A program made the translations under genes and the position numbers. 64,000 nucleotides of DNA from an uncultured Cytophagales bacterium (GTDB taxonomy: Bacteria > Bacteroidota > Bacteroidia > Cytophagales > Cyclobacteriaceae), in the NCBI GenBank assembly GCA_913057175.1, contig CAJXNP010000012.1, positions 186,001 to 250,000 of the forward strand, written 5' to 3'. Position 1 is the stretch's first letter. Each line of letters begins with the position of its first letter. Positions 53,671 to 61,887 of the stretch are shown here, in pieces. The notes beneath the pieces were generated by a model. The model was not told where the DNA came from. It did no database searches and saw only the letters and a list, made by a program, of their open reading frames with translations.

Positions 53671-55314
53671 ATGAAAAGAAGAAATTTTTTAAAAAGATTA
53701 CCGCTAATGGCCTCAGCGCCGATCATGCTGAACTCCATTCCCATTAGTGTGATGGCAAAAGGCAGTCATCTGGCCAGGCTGGCATCCACAAGCGCTAATG
53801 ACAAGGTATTGATCCTGATACAAATGCATGGTGGGAACGATGGCTTGAATACCATCATTCCAGTCGACCAATATGCAGAATATTATAATCTCAGACCCAA
53901 TATCGCCATTCCAGACAATGGCCCCAGAAAATACATTCACCTTGACAGCTCACTTCCAATAGAAAATCAGGTTGGGATTCATCCTGACATGGAATCCATC
54001 AAGGAATTGTATGACCGGGCAAGGGTCAGCATTGTACAAGGTATTTCATATGAGAATGCAAATGGGTCGCACTTCCGAAGCCGTGATGTGATGTTCATGG
54101 GAGGCAGTTTTGATGACTATTTTGACTCCGGGTGGATGGGCAGATACCTGGATCATGAATTTCCCGGATATCCGGAAGCATATCCAAGTCCATCTATGCC
54201 CGATCCATTGGCTATTGAGTTTGGATCCAATATTTCCCTTGCATTTCATCGACCTATCGGAATCCCAACTGCCGTCTCCATTCCGGCCAATGAAAATTTC
54301 TTTGACCTGGAACAAAGTATCAGTGGCCTTCCGCCGGACAGTATCGACGACACACACTATGGTGATGAGTTGAGGTACATTCTGGATATGGAAGAAAAGA
54401 CCTTCCAATATGGAGATCGTTTGCGATCCGTCTATCAGGCAGGAGGCAATGCATCAGTAGAATATCCGACAACTTATCCATTCAATGCGCCTCCAGGTCG
54501 TCAAACAAGCAGTTTCTATCAACAGTTAAAAATAATCGCTCAGCTTCTGGCGGGAGGTTGTAAAACGAAAATATTTCTCACCAAAATCGGTGGCTTTGAC
54601 ACACACGCAGATCAGGTAACACAATTTGATTCCACCATGGGGAATCATGCTGCGTTGCTTTACTTCATTTCCACAGCTGTACAGGCATTTCAAAAAGACC
54701 TTCAGGCAAGAGGGTTAGAAGAACAGGTTTTGACCATGACTTTAACGGAATTTGGTCGGCGGGCGGCTTCAAACGGAAGCTTCGGAACCGACCATGGTAA
54801 TGCCGCACCTATGCTCATATTCGGTAAAAATGTCAACCCGGGCGTAATTGGTAGCGCTCCGGATCTAACTAACTTAAACTACGGTAATCTCACCATGCAA
54901 TATGATTATAGACAAGTATACGCTTCAGTCGTAAAAGACTGGTTTGAAGCCGATGATTCAGCAATCCAGGCTTCAAGATTTGGAGATTGGATCGATAATC
55001 GCTTACCGATTATCGGCAACGGTATCACAGCTACGAAAGAATCATTTATCAAAGACAGGTTCCACCTGAAGAATTGTTACCCGAATCCGGTGAAGGATTT
55101 TACCACCATCAGCTTCATGATCAACAGAGAATCAGATGTCTTGCTCAGGATCATTGATATTAAAGGAAGAGAAGTGAAAAGGATCGATGCAGTGGTAAAG
55201 CATGCCGGTGAACAAAGTATCCGTGTTGATTTGACCGGTCTGAAACCCGGAACGTATATTTACGAGATCAATTCCGGGACTTTTAAAGAAAGTAAAAAGC
55301 TAATTAAATTGTAA
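53671..55314 (+). CDS. DUF1501 family protein with Tat-like signal and T9SS sorting domain
   Basis: The 547-residue protein starts MKRRNFLKRLPLMASAPIML. The RRNFLK motif matches the twin-arginine consensus. The DUF1501 domain (about 45-460) is related to the alkaline-phosphatase/sulfatase superfamily and has LILIQMHGGNDGLNTIIP, GGFDTHADQV and MTLTEFGRRAASNGSFGTDHGNAAP. The last 80 residues (NCYPNPVKDFTTISFMI...LKPGTYIYEINSG, then KESKKLIKL) form a type A T9SS sorting domain, predicting export to the surface. Terminator-like hairpin follows. Confidence 0.93.
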   Translation: MKRRNFLKRLPLMASAPIMLNSIPISVMAKGSHLARLASTSANDKVLILIQMHGGNDGLNTIIPVDQYAEYYNLRPNIAIPDNGPRKYIHLDSSLPIENQVGIHPDMESIKELYDRARVSIVQGISYENANGSHFRSRDVMFMGGSFDDYFDSGWMGRYLDHEFPGYPEAYPSPSMPDPLAIEFGSNISLAFHRPIGIPTAVSIPANENFFDLEQSISGLPPDSIDDTHYGDELRYILDMEEKTFQYGDRLRSVYQAGGNASVEYPTTYPFNAPPGRQTSSFYQQLKIIAQLLAGGCKTKIFLTKIGGFDTHADQVTQFDSTMGNHAALLYFISTAVQAFQKDLQARGLEEQVLTMTLTEFGRRAASNGSFGTDHGNAAPMLIFGKNVNPGVIGSAPDLTNLNYGNLTMQYDYRQVYASVVKDWFEADDSAIQASRFGDWIDNRLPIIGNGITATKESFIKDRFHLKNCYPNPVKDFTTISFMINRESDVLLRIIDIKGREVKRIDAVVKHAGEQSIRVDLTGLKPGTYIYEINSGTFKESKKLIKL

Positions 55315-55318
55315 AATG

Positions 55319-55360
55319 CGCAAAGCCTCGCAAAATTCCTGAATCTTGCGAGGCTTTGCG
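55319..55360. terminator. 15-bp perfect hairpin between DUF1501 and the M3 peptidase gene
   Basis: CGCAAAGCCTCGCAA (55319-55333) pairs exactly with TTGCGAGGCTTTGCG (55346-55360) around a 12-base loop. It starts five bases after the DUF1501 stop and ends nine bases before the M3 stop on the other strand. A-rich flank on the plus side and CATTTTAC on the minus side make it a probable convergent-transcript terminator. Confidence 0.8.
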
Positions 55361-55368
55361 AAAAATAA

Positions 55369-57453
55369 TTAAAGTCCAAGTGATTTCAAGAATGCCTTGT
55401 TATTTGACTCCCTTCCAAGGAATTCGACAACGAGATCCATTGGTTCCTCAGAGCCACCTTTTGCGAGAATAATATTTCTATACCTCATCCCCGTTTCCTT
55501 ATCCAAAATGCCATTTTTCTCGAAAATAGAAAACATATCTTCGGCATATACCCGCGACCACAAATAGCCATAATAACTTGCGCCATAACCATTCAAATGT
55601 CCAAAAGCAGCCTGAAAATGTGTGCCGTCTACATAGGGATAATGGGTTGTCTCATTTTTAAGTTCCTCTACCACATCATCTGTTGACTTTTCACTTGTTG
55701 GATCGTATTTATCGTGCAGTGTCATGTCCAGTGTTCCGTAAAAGATCTGGGCTTCAGTTGCCAGTCCGGAGCCTACATTTTTAGCAGCCAGCATTTTATC
55801 AAAAAGGTCTTTTGGCAATACTTCACCCGTTTCCCAATGTTTGGCAAAAAGTTGAAGTGATTCATAATTCCATGCCCAGTTCTCAAATATCTGAGATGGA
55901 GCTTCTACAAAATCTCTTGCCACGTTTGTTCCTGATTGTGAGCTTAGATTGGCTGTGGTCAGCATTTGATGAAGCACGTGTCCGAATTCATGAAACAAAG
56001 TTTCTACCTGTTGATGTGGCATTAAAGAAGGCATTTCATCTGTCGGAGCCGGGAAATTACATACGAGCGTGGCTGTTGGAATTTGATATCCATTGTCTGT
56101 CATTTTTCCTTTTATCATGCCAAAACATGCTGCATGCTTATACTTATTTTCACGAGGAAAGAAATCCAGGTAAAATCTGCCAACCAGTTTTTCTCCATCA
56201 AACACTTCAAACATCCTGACGTCAGGGTGCCAGACAGACGGATTTTCAATTTCCTTGTAGGTTACCCCAAAGATCGTTTGTGTAATTTTAAACAATCCAT
56301 CCAGAGAGTTGTCAAGCGGAAAATACTGTTTTACCTCTTCTGCATCCAATTCATACTTATTCTCCAGCAGCAAATTCTCAACATATGAGTTTTCCCATGG
56401 TTTGATCACTTTCGGGTTCGTAGCATCAGTATATTTTTCCTTTGCTTCCAGTAATTCGTCATAATCACCATCTGCCTTGGTTTTAACACTTTTCACAAGA
56501 TCTGTCTCAAAATCCCAGACATTTTCAGGCTTCCTGGCCATTCGATCTTCGAGGCGCCACTCTGCATAAGTATTGTATCCAAGCAACTTCGCCATCTTCT
56601 CTCGCTCGACCAGCAAGTCCTTTAAAACCTCCAGATTTGAATCGGCTGCCCGATTGTTGTATTTTATATAAAGTTCTTTCCTTGCTTTATCCGATTCACT
56701 GTATTTCATGAATGGTCGATAAGAAGGGTAAGAAAGGTCGATTTTGTACTTCCCGTCTTCCTGTTTTCTCGCCTTCTTGTAATCCTCAGGCAAGCCTTTT
56801 ACTTCACTTACTGTTGCAAGTAAATAATCTTCATAGGAAGCTATATTTTTGCTGAAAGAATTTCCAATTTCCGTAATATTGTCCTTTATTTTCCTTAACT
56901 CCTCTCTTTTTTCAGCTGAGAGCGCAAATCCATTTCTTTCAAATCCCTCTACTGTTTCTTTCACAAATAAAGCTTTGTAACCCGTCAAGCTTTTGGCTTC
57001 ATTAGTTTGGGAATAATCTTTCACAGCCTTGTAAAGATCTTCATCCAAAGAAATCTCATTGGCATACTTTTCGAGTTTATTATTCATCTCCAAAGCGGTA
57101 TTCCGGATCGTGGAATCAGGATGTGTATAACTCATCAAATAAATAACATTTTGAACCTTGGTCATGTCATCGATCAGGTTGTCAAAGGCCAACATGGTAT
57201 TATCAAAAGTCCTGTTCTCGATATTATAAAGTGTCTGATATTCAGTTTTTAAATACGATATGATGGTGTCTGTTGCCTCAACAACGTGGTCGGCGGTCAG
57301 TTTATTAAAATCTATCCTTTCATTAAACTCTGTAAATAGTGGATTTCCTTCCATTTTTATTTTTTTCTGCACTGTCGTTTTCTCACTTTTTGTACAACTA
57401 ACTATTACTAACAGCAGGACCATATAAATACTGCTTCTTATTATTCTCCTCAT
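55369..57453 (-). CDS. M3-family zinc metallopeptidase (peptidyl-dipeptidase Dcp-like), lipoprotein
   Basis: The 694-residue enzyme has a lipoprotein signal (VIVSC, Cys20). The M3 zinc motif is LFHEFGHVLHQML (HExxH) and the third ligand lies in the following RDFVEAPSQIFENWAW. The length matches Dcp (about 680) rather than PepF (about 600). These enzymes cut dipeptides from the C-terminus of peptides. The lipid anchor predicts the periplasm or outer envelope. The protein ends in KAFLKSLGL. It appears to be monocistronic. Confidence 0.94.
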   Translation of the reverse strand: MRRIIRSSIYMVLLLVIVSCTKSEKTTVQKKIKMEGNPLFTEFNERIDFNKLTADHVVEATDTIISYLKTEYQTLYNIENRTFDNTMLAFDNLIDDMTKVQNVIYLMSYTHPDSTIRNTALEMNNKLEKYANEISLDEDLYKAVKDYSQTNEAKSLTGYKALFVKETVEGFERNGFALSAEKREELRKIKDNITEIGNSFSKNIASYEDYLLATVSEVKGLPEDYKKARKQEDGKYKIDLSYPSYRPFMKYSESDKARKELYIKYNNRAADSNLEVLKDLLVEREKMAKLLGYNTYAEWRLEDRMARKPENVWDFETDLVKSVKTKADGDYDELLEAKEKYTDATNPKVIKPWENSYVENLLLENKYELDAEEVKQYFPLDNSLDGLFKITQTIFGVTYKEIENPSVWHPDVRMFEVFDGEKLVGRFYLDFFPRENKYKHAACFGMIKGKMTDNGYQIPTATLVCNFPAPTDEMPSLMPHQQVETLFHEFGHVLHQMLTTANLSSQSGTNVARDFVEAPSQIFENWAWNYESLQLFAKHWETGEVLPKDLFDKMLAAKNVGSGLATEAQIFYGTLDMTLHDKYDPTSEKSTDDVVEELKNETTHYPYVDGTHFQAAFGHLNGYGASYYGYLWSRVYAEDMFSIFEKNGILDKETGMRYRNIILAKGGSEEPMDLVVEFLGRESNNKAFLKSLGL

Positions 57454-57650
57454 GCTATCAAATGTTTAAATCTTATTTCAATATGGATACAAAAATATAA
57501 TACGATGTAAAATATCCATTAATTCCTATGCCGCAAAAGAAAATTTATTGTGAACGGTATAAAAAATTTAACCCCTTTCTTTAAACCTTTAGACTTCCTC
57601 GGCATCTAAGGTAAAAATTGAAACAAATTATTCATTTAAATTTTTAGATC

Positions 57651-57965
57651 ATGAAGAAATTAACTTTAGCAATCGGACTTTTTATTGCAGGATTAGCCGT
57701 GGCGAATGCGCAAAATACCCCAGTTATTGAAGAAAGACAGCAAAATCAGATTCAAAGAATTGATCAAGGAGTGAAAAGTGGAGAACTAACAGGAAAAAAA
57801 GCCAGAAGATTTGCCAGAGAACAAAGACATATTCAACGTGAAAAACAAAGAGCCAAAGCAGATGGCGTTGTTACAGGGCGAGAGAGAAGGCACATTCGTA
57901 GAGACCAGCGCAGGGTAAGCAAGGATATTTATCGGCAGAAAAACGATAATCAAAGTAGAAATTAG
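57651..57965 (+). CDS. Small exported basic protein with two imperfect repeats
   Basis: The 104-residue protein has a signal peptide (MKKLTLAIGLFIAGLAVANAQ). The mature part is rich in Arg, Lys, Gln and His and consists of two similar units: SGELTGKKARRFAREQRHIQ and DGVVTGRERRHIRRDQRRVS, which share a (G/A)xLTGxxxRR pattern. The same pattern is known to me in small exported proteins of other bacteria. It is predicted to be helical. The function is unknown. A strong terminator follows. Confidence 0.8.
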   Translation: MKKLTLAIGLFIAGLAVANAQNTPVIEERQQNQIQRIDQGVKSGELTGKKARRFAREQRHIQREKQRAKADGVVTGRERRHIRRDQRRVSKDIYRQKNDNQSRN

Positions 57966-57993
57966 TCTTCTGAATATTATTAATGTATTAAGG

Positions 57994-58026
57994 AAACCTC
58001 ATCATTTGGCGAGGTTTTTTTATTTT
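57994..58026 (+). terminator. Intrinsic terminator after the small basic protein gene
   Basis: AAACCTC (57994-58000) pairs with GAGGTTT (58011-58017) around ATCATTTGGC, followed by TTTTATTTTG. The T run makes it a clear rho-independent terminator. Confidence 0.88.
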
Positions 58027-58201
58027 GAAAAGTATTTATTTCATCAAAGTCTTTTCAATCACTCCTTTTACATAATTGAATTTGATCTTTTGTAGACAAA
58101 TTGTTACCATCATTTTTATCCCAAAAGTAAAAGATGATAAATGTCAGCAATTAATAAAACCGGACCTCGCATCTTAGCTGAACAAATGCATAATAATTTT
58201 A

Positions 58202-58209
58202 TAAATTTG
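58202..58209 (+). promoter_or_regulatory. Candidate -7 box of the oadG operon
   Basis: TAAATTTG matches TAnnTTTG and ends 26 bases before the oadG ATG. The 208 bases between the preceding terminator and this point contain no gene that I can support. Confidence 0.4.
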
Positions 58210-58235
58210 ATATTCTCAATCAATATTCTAAAATC

Positions 58236-58502
58236 ATGAATGAAGATTTTAGCACCGCTGTTCTTTTAATGGCAGTTGGGATGGTGACTGTATTTGTCAT
58301 ACTTGCCCTGATCGTAGTTTTTGGGAATTGGTTAATTCTCATCGTTAACAAATACTTTCCTCAACCGGTCAGAAGTGTGATTAGCCAAGCAGATGCACCT
58401 TCACATGAAATAGATTCTAAAAAACTTGCAGCAATAGTATCCGCAGTTGACATTGTAACAAAAGGGAGGGGGAAAGTTGAATCAGTCAAAAAAGTGGACT
58501 AA
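58236..58502 (+). CDS. OadG-family gamma subunit of a sodium-pumping decarboxylase
   Basis: The 88-residue protein has one membrane helix (about 7-35: AVLLMAVGMVTVFVILALIVVFGNWLI) and a soluble C-terminal tail. The layout (GMVTVFVILxLL) matches OadG, the subunit that assembles alpha with the membrane beta subunit. It is the first gene of an operon with alpha (33 bases later) and beta (27 bases after that), which supports the assignment. Confidence 0.88.
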   Translation: MNEDFSTAVLLMAVGMVTVFVILALIVVFGNWLILIVNKYFPQPVRSVISQADAPSHEIDSKKLAAIVSAVDIVTKGRGKVESVKKVD

Positions 58503-58534
58503 GCTCATTTTACACTTATTTTAAATATTCAGAT

Positions 58535-60409
58535 ATGGCAAAGGAGATCAAATTTTCATTGGTGTACAGGGACATGTGGCAATCATCCGGAAAATACATG
58601 CCAAGAAAAGACCAATTAATACGTGTCGCGCCACCTATTATAGACATGGGCTGTTTTGATCGGATTGAAACAAATGGAGGAGGCTTTGAACAAATCAATT
58701 TACTTTTTGGCGAAAACCCCAATGAAGCAGTGAGAGCCTGGACGAAACCCTTTAATGAGGCTGGAATTCAAACACATATGCTGGAGAGAGGTTTGAACGG
58801 AATCAGGATGAGCCCATGTCCGGTTGATGTCAGAAAGCTTCTTTTCAAGGTAAAGAAAAAACAGGGTGTAGATATTGCCAGATCATTTGATGGCCTGAAC
58901 GATGCCAGAAATATCATCGATTCCATAAAATATGCCAAGGAGGGCGGTATGATCGCTCAGGGAACGCTCTCTCTTACGCATTCGAAAATCCATACGGTTG
59001 ATTATTATGTTGACCTTGCTGATCAGCTGATTAAAGCAGGCGCTGATGAAATTTGTATGAAGGACATGGCCGGCATTGGTCGGCCTGTCACACTAGGTAA
59101 GATTGTCAAAGGAATAAAAGCTAAGCACAAAGATATTTTGATCCAATATCATGGTCAGACGGCGCCAGGATTTACAGTAGCTTCTATCCTTGAAGTTGCC
59201 AATGCTGGTTGCGAAATAATTGATGTGGGAATGGAACCACTTTCCTGGGGAACAGGTCATGCAGACTTGTTGACTGTAGTCGCAATGCTCAAAGATGCCG
59301 GCTTTAAAGTTCCGAAAGTCAATATGAACGCCTACATGGAAACCAGGAGGTTGACCCAGGAGTTTATCGATGATTTTCTGGGATACTACATCAATCCGAA
59401 AAACAGGTTCATCAATTCACTGATCATTGGTCCTGGTCTTCCGGGAGGAATGATGGGAAGTACAATGGCTGACCTGGAAAATAACCTTAAGAGCTTGAAC
59501 AAATGGCTTGACAAGCATGGCAAAGAACCTATGACCCAGGATGATCTCCTGATAAAACTATTTGATGAAGTGGAATACATCTGGCCAATGTTGGGCTATC
59601 CTCCACTGGTAACCCCATACAGCCAATATGTAAAAAACACTGCTTTGATGAATGTCATTCAAATGATCAAGGGTCGGAAAAGATTTTCCATGATTGATGA
59701 TAATACGTGGGATATGCTTCTGGGCAAACAAGGAAAGCTTCCTGGTGAACTAGCACCCGAGTTAGTTAAACTTGCTCAGGAACAAGGCAGGGAATTCTTT
59801 ACTGGAAATCCGCAGGATCTTTACCCTGATGAATTGGATAAATTCAAAAAAGAAATGGATGAAAACGGCTGGGATTATGGTCAGGACAATGAAGAATTAA
59901 TGGAACTATCTATGCATCCCGCCCAATACAGAAATTACAAATCCGGTAAAGCTAAACAGGAATTTGAGGAAGATCTCGCTAAGAAAAAAGCCGCTGCAAG
60001 TCAACCAGTCGATGTTGCTGGAAATGCATCAGGCGACGATTTTCAGCCCAAAACGCTTAATATCGATGTGAATGGGGAAAAGTTTGTTGTGTCAGTGTCA
60101 TATGGCAGCAATGGAAGCGCTACCACACAACAAAAAGCAGAAGTCATTGAAACCCCTTCTCCCCAAATATCTGGAGACGTCAAGGCTATTACTTCACCGC
60201 TGGAAGGAAGTTTTTATCGCACGAAAGATTCATCAGAAAAGCCGGTTAAAGTCGGTGATAAAATAAAATCCGGTGATATCATCGGGTACATAGAATCCAT
60301 GAAAGTTTACAATGCCATAACTGCGGATCAATCAGGAAAAGTAGTGGAAGTTTGCTATGGTGATGGAGAAGGAGTAGATGAGGACGATGTATTAATTAAA
60401 CTACAATAA
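58535..60409 (+). CDS. Biotin-dependent decarboxylase alpha subunit (OadA-like) with altered metal-ligand motif
   Basis: The 624-residue protein has an HMGL-like carboxyltransferase barrel (about 1-300), a PYC_OADA region (to about 480) and a C-terminal biotinyl domain with the biotin Lys590 in YIESMKVYNAI. Motifs are YRDMWQSSG (Asp13), ICMKDMAG (Lys176) and LIQYHGQTAPG. In classical OadA the last block is LHxH; here the first His is Gln204 and the second is His206. The family decarboxylates oxaloacetate to pyruvate, but the altered ligand and other differences leave the substrate uncertain. Confidence 0.88.
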   Translation: MAKEIKFSLVYRDMWQSSGKYMPRKDQLIRVAPPIIDMGCFDRIETNGGGFEQINLLFGENPNEAVRAWTKPFNEAGIQTHMLERGLNGIRMSPCPVDVRKLLFKVKKKQGVDIARSFDGLNDARNIIDSIKYAKEGGMIAQGTLSLTHSKIHTVDYYVDLADQLIKAGADEICMKDMAGIGRPVTLGKIVKGIKAKHKDILIQYHGQTAPGFTVASILEVANAGCEIIDVGMEPLSWGTGHADLLTVVAMLKDAGFKVPKVNMNAYMETRRLTQEFIDDFLGYYINPKNRFINSLIIGPGLPGGMMGSTMADLENNLKSLNKWLDKHGKEPMTQDDLLIKLFDEVEYIWPMLGYPPLVTPYSQYVKNTALMNVIQMIKGRKRFSMIDDNTWDMLLGKQGKLPGELAPELVKLAQEQGREFFTGNPQDLYPDELDKFKKEMDENGWDYGQDNEELMELSMHPAQYRNYKSGKAKQEFEEDLAKKKAAASQPVDVAGNASGDDFQPKTLNIDVNGEKFVVSVSYGSNGSATTQQKAEVIETPSPQISGDVKAITSPLEGSFYRTKDSSEKPVKVGDKIKSGDIIGYIESMKVYNAITADQSGKVVEVCYGDGEGVDEDDVLIKLQ

Positions 60410-60435
60410 CCCAATTTTTTAACCTTTTACTAAAT

Positions 60436-61653
60436 ATGGAAATATTTGACAAGCTGTATCATATGACTGCCTTTAGTGGTCTGACTCCCGGTATGATACT
60501 CATGTGGCTGATTGCTTTTGTTTTACTCTTCCTGGGGGTGGTAAAAGGTTATGAACCATTGTTGTTGATCCCAATAGGTTTTGGAATTCTAATTGCCAAT
60601 TTTCCGCTTGTCCTTTCGAATGGAATGGGAATGGGTGTGGTCCCTTCAGAAGAAGCAGAAGGAATTGCTCATATGACAATCATAGAAATTGCCAAGGAAT
60701 ATGGCATCATTAATTTTCTCTATTATCTACTCATTAAAACCGGATTTTTACCTCCCATTATTTTCATGGGCGTTGGGGCATTGACTGATTTTGGTCCAAT
60801 GCTAAGAAATCTGAGATTGGCCTTTTTTGGAGCTGCAGCCCAAATTGGGATCTTCACTGTACTCTTCATTGCGTTAGCTACTGGATTATTCAATATCAAA
60901 GAAGCTGCATCACTGGCGATTATTGGTGGAGCTGACGGCCCCACAGCCATTTATACTACCATTTTACTGGCAGAGCATTTGTTGGGACCAATTGCCATAG
61001 CAGCCTATTCATACATGGCCCTGGTTCCAGTCATTATTCCGCTTGTTGTGAGGCTTACTTGCAATAAAAAGGAGTTACAAATCAATATGAAACAGCAGGA
61101 CAAATTATACCCCTCTAAAAATGAAATTAAGAATATTCGTGCCGTCAAGATCATTTTCCCCATTCTATTGACTGCTATGATTGGTTTGATTGTACCCTCA
61201 GCGCTTCCTTTAGCAGGGATGCTATTATTTGGAAATTTGGTAAAAGAAATCGGGACAAGTACCGATAGATTATCAAGCGCTGCATCAGGACCCATACTCA
61301 ATGCTGCAACCATCTTTTTAGGGCTTAGTGTGGGCGCCACCATGACAGCAAATGTATTTTTGGATCTTCAGACCATTGGAATTATTGTTGGAGGGTTCTT
61401 TGCTTTTGGGATTTCTGTCACCGGCGGAATATACGCTGTAAAAATTTATAATTTATTCAACAAGAAAAAAATCAATCCCCTTATTGGTGCTACGGGTCTC
61501 AGCGCGGTTCCAATGGCATCCCGGGTAGCCAATGACATTGCACTAAAAAATGATCCGGGAAATCATTTATTACAATATGCCATGGCAAGCAATATCTCAG
61601 GAGTCATTGGATCTGCTGTTGCTGCCGGAGTTTTGATTACTTTTTTGGGATAA
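60436..61653 (+). CDS. Sodium-ion-translocating decarboxylase beta subunit (OadB-like)
   Basis: The 405-residue integral membrane protein has about nine to eleven helices. It includes the OadB signatures FMGVGALTDFGPMLRNLRLAFFGAAAQ, AASLAIIGGADGPTAIYTT (Asp in the sodium site region) and LGLSVGATMTANVFL, with NPLIGATGLSAVPMASRVAN near the end. The beta subunit decarboxylates the carboxybiotin on alpha and exports sodium. It is the last of the oadG-oadA-oadB order. The sodium gradient may drive transport or motility (inference). Confidence 0.95.
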   Translation: MEIFDKLYHMTAFSGLTPGMILMWLIAFVLLFLGVVKGYEPLLLIPIGFGILIANFPLVLSNGMGMGVVPSEEAEGIAHMTIIEIAKEYGIINFLYYLLIKTGFLPPIIFMGVGALTDFGPMLRNLRLAFFGAAAQIGIFTVLFIALATGLFNIKEAASLAIIGGADGPTAIYTTILLAEHLLGPIAIAAYSYMALVPVIIPLVVRLTCNKKELQINMKQQDKLYPSKNEIKNIRAVKIIFPILLTAMIGLIVPSALPLAGMLLFGNLVKEIGTSTDRLSSAASGPILNAATIFLGLSVGATMTANVFLDLQTIGIIVGGFFAFGISVTGGIYAVKIYNLFNKKKINPLIGATGLSAVPMASRVANDIALKNDPGNHLLQYAMASNISGVIGSAVAAGVLITFLG

Positions 61654-61713
61654 AACTTACCCACCCGGTAACCATTCGTTTTTCAATCGTATAAAGAACT
61701 ATACGATCAGGCA

Positions 61714-61884
61714 ATGAACCCAGGTAATATACCATATACACATCTACAATTATTGCAGCATATGAGTTCTGCAGAAATCGAAAGGTTGTACCTGCAAAGC
61801 TGGATCATTAACATGCGAAACTCCGATCTGAAAAATGATCCGGAATTCAAAAATCTCTTTAAATATCAACTGAAGGGAAAATAA
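61714..61884 (+). CDS. 56-residue small protein
   Basis: A small frame runs from ATG 61714 to TAA 61884. The product includes HLQLLQHMSSAEIERLYLQS, then WIINMRNSDLKNDPEFKNLF, and is a charged, helical-looking sequence without a signal peptide. The frame is open for 42 bases upstream of the ATG too, without another ATG. Codon choice looks like that of its neighbours. It lies between oadB and the convergent squalene-epoxidase gene, three bases from its stop. No family is recognised. Whether it is expressed is unknown. Confidence 0.5.
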   Translation: MNPGNIPYTHLQLLQHMSSAEIERLYLQSWIINMRNSDLKNDPEFKNLFKYQLKGK

Positions 61885-61887
61885 TCA

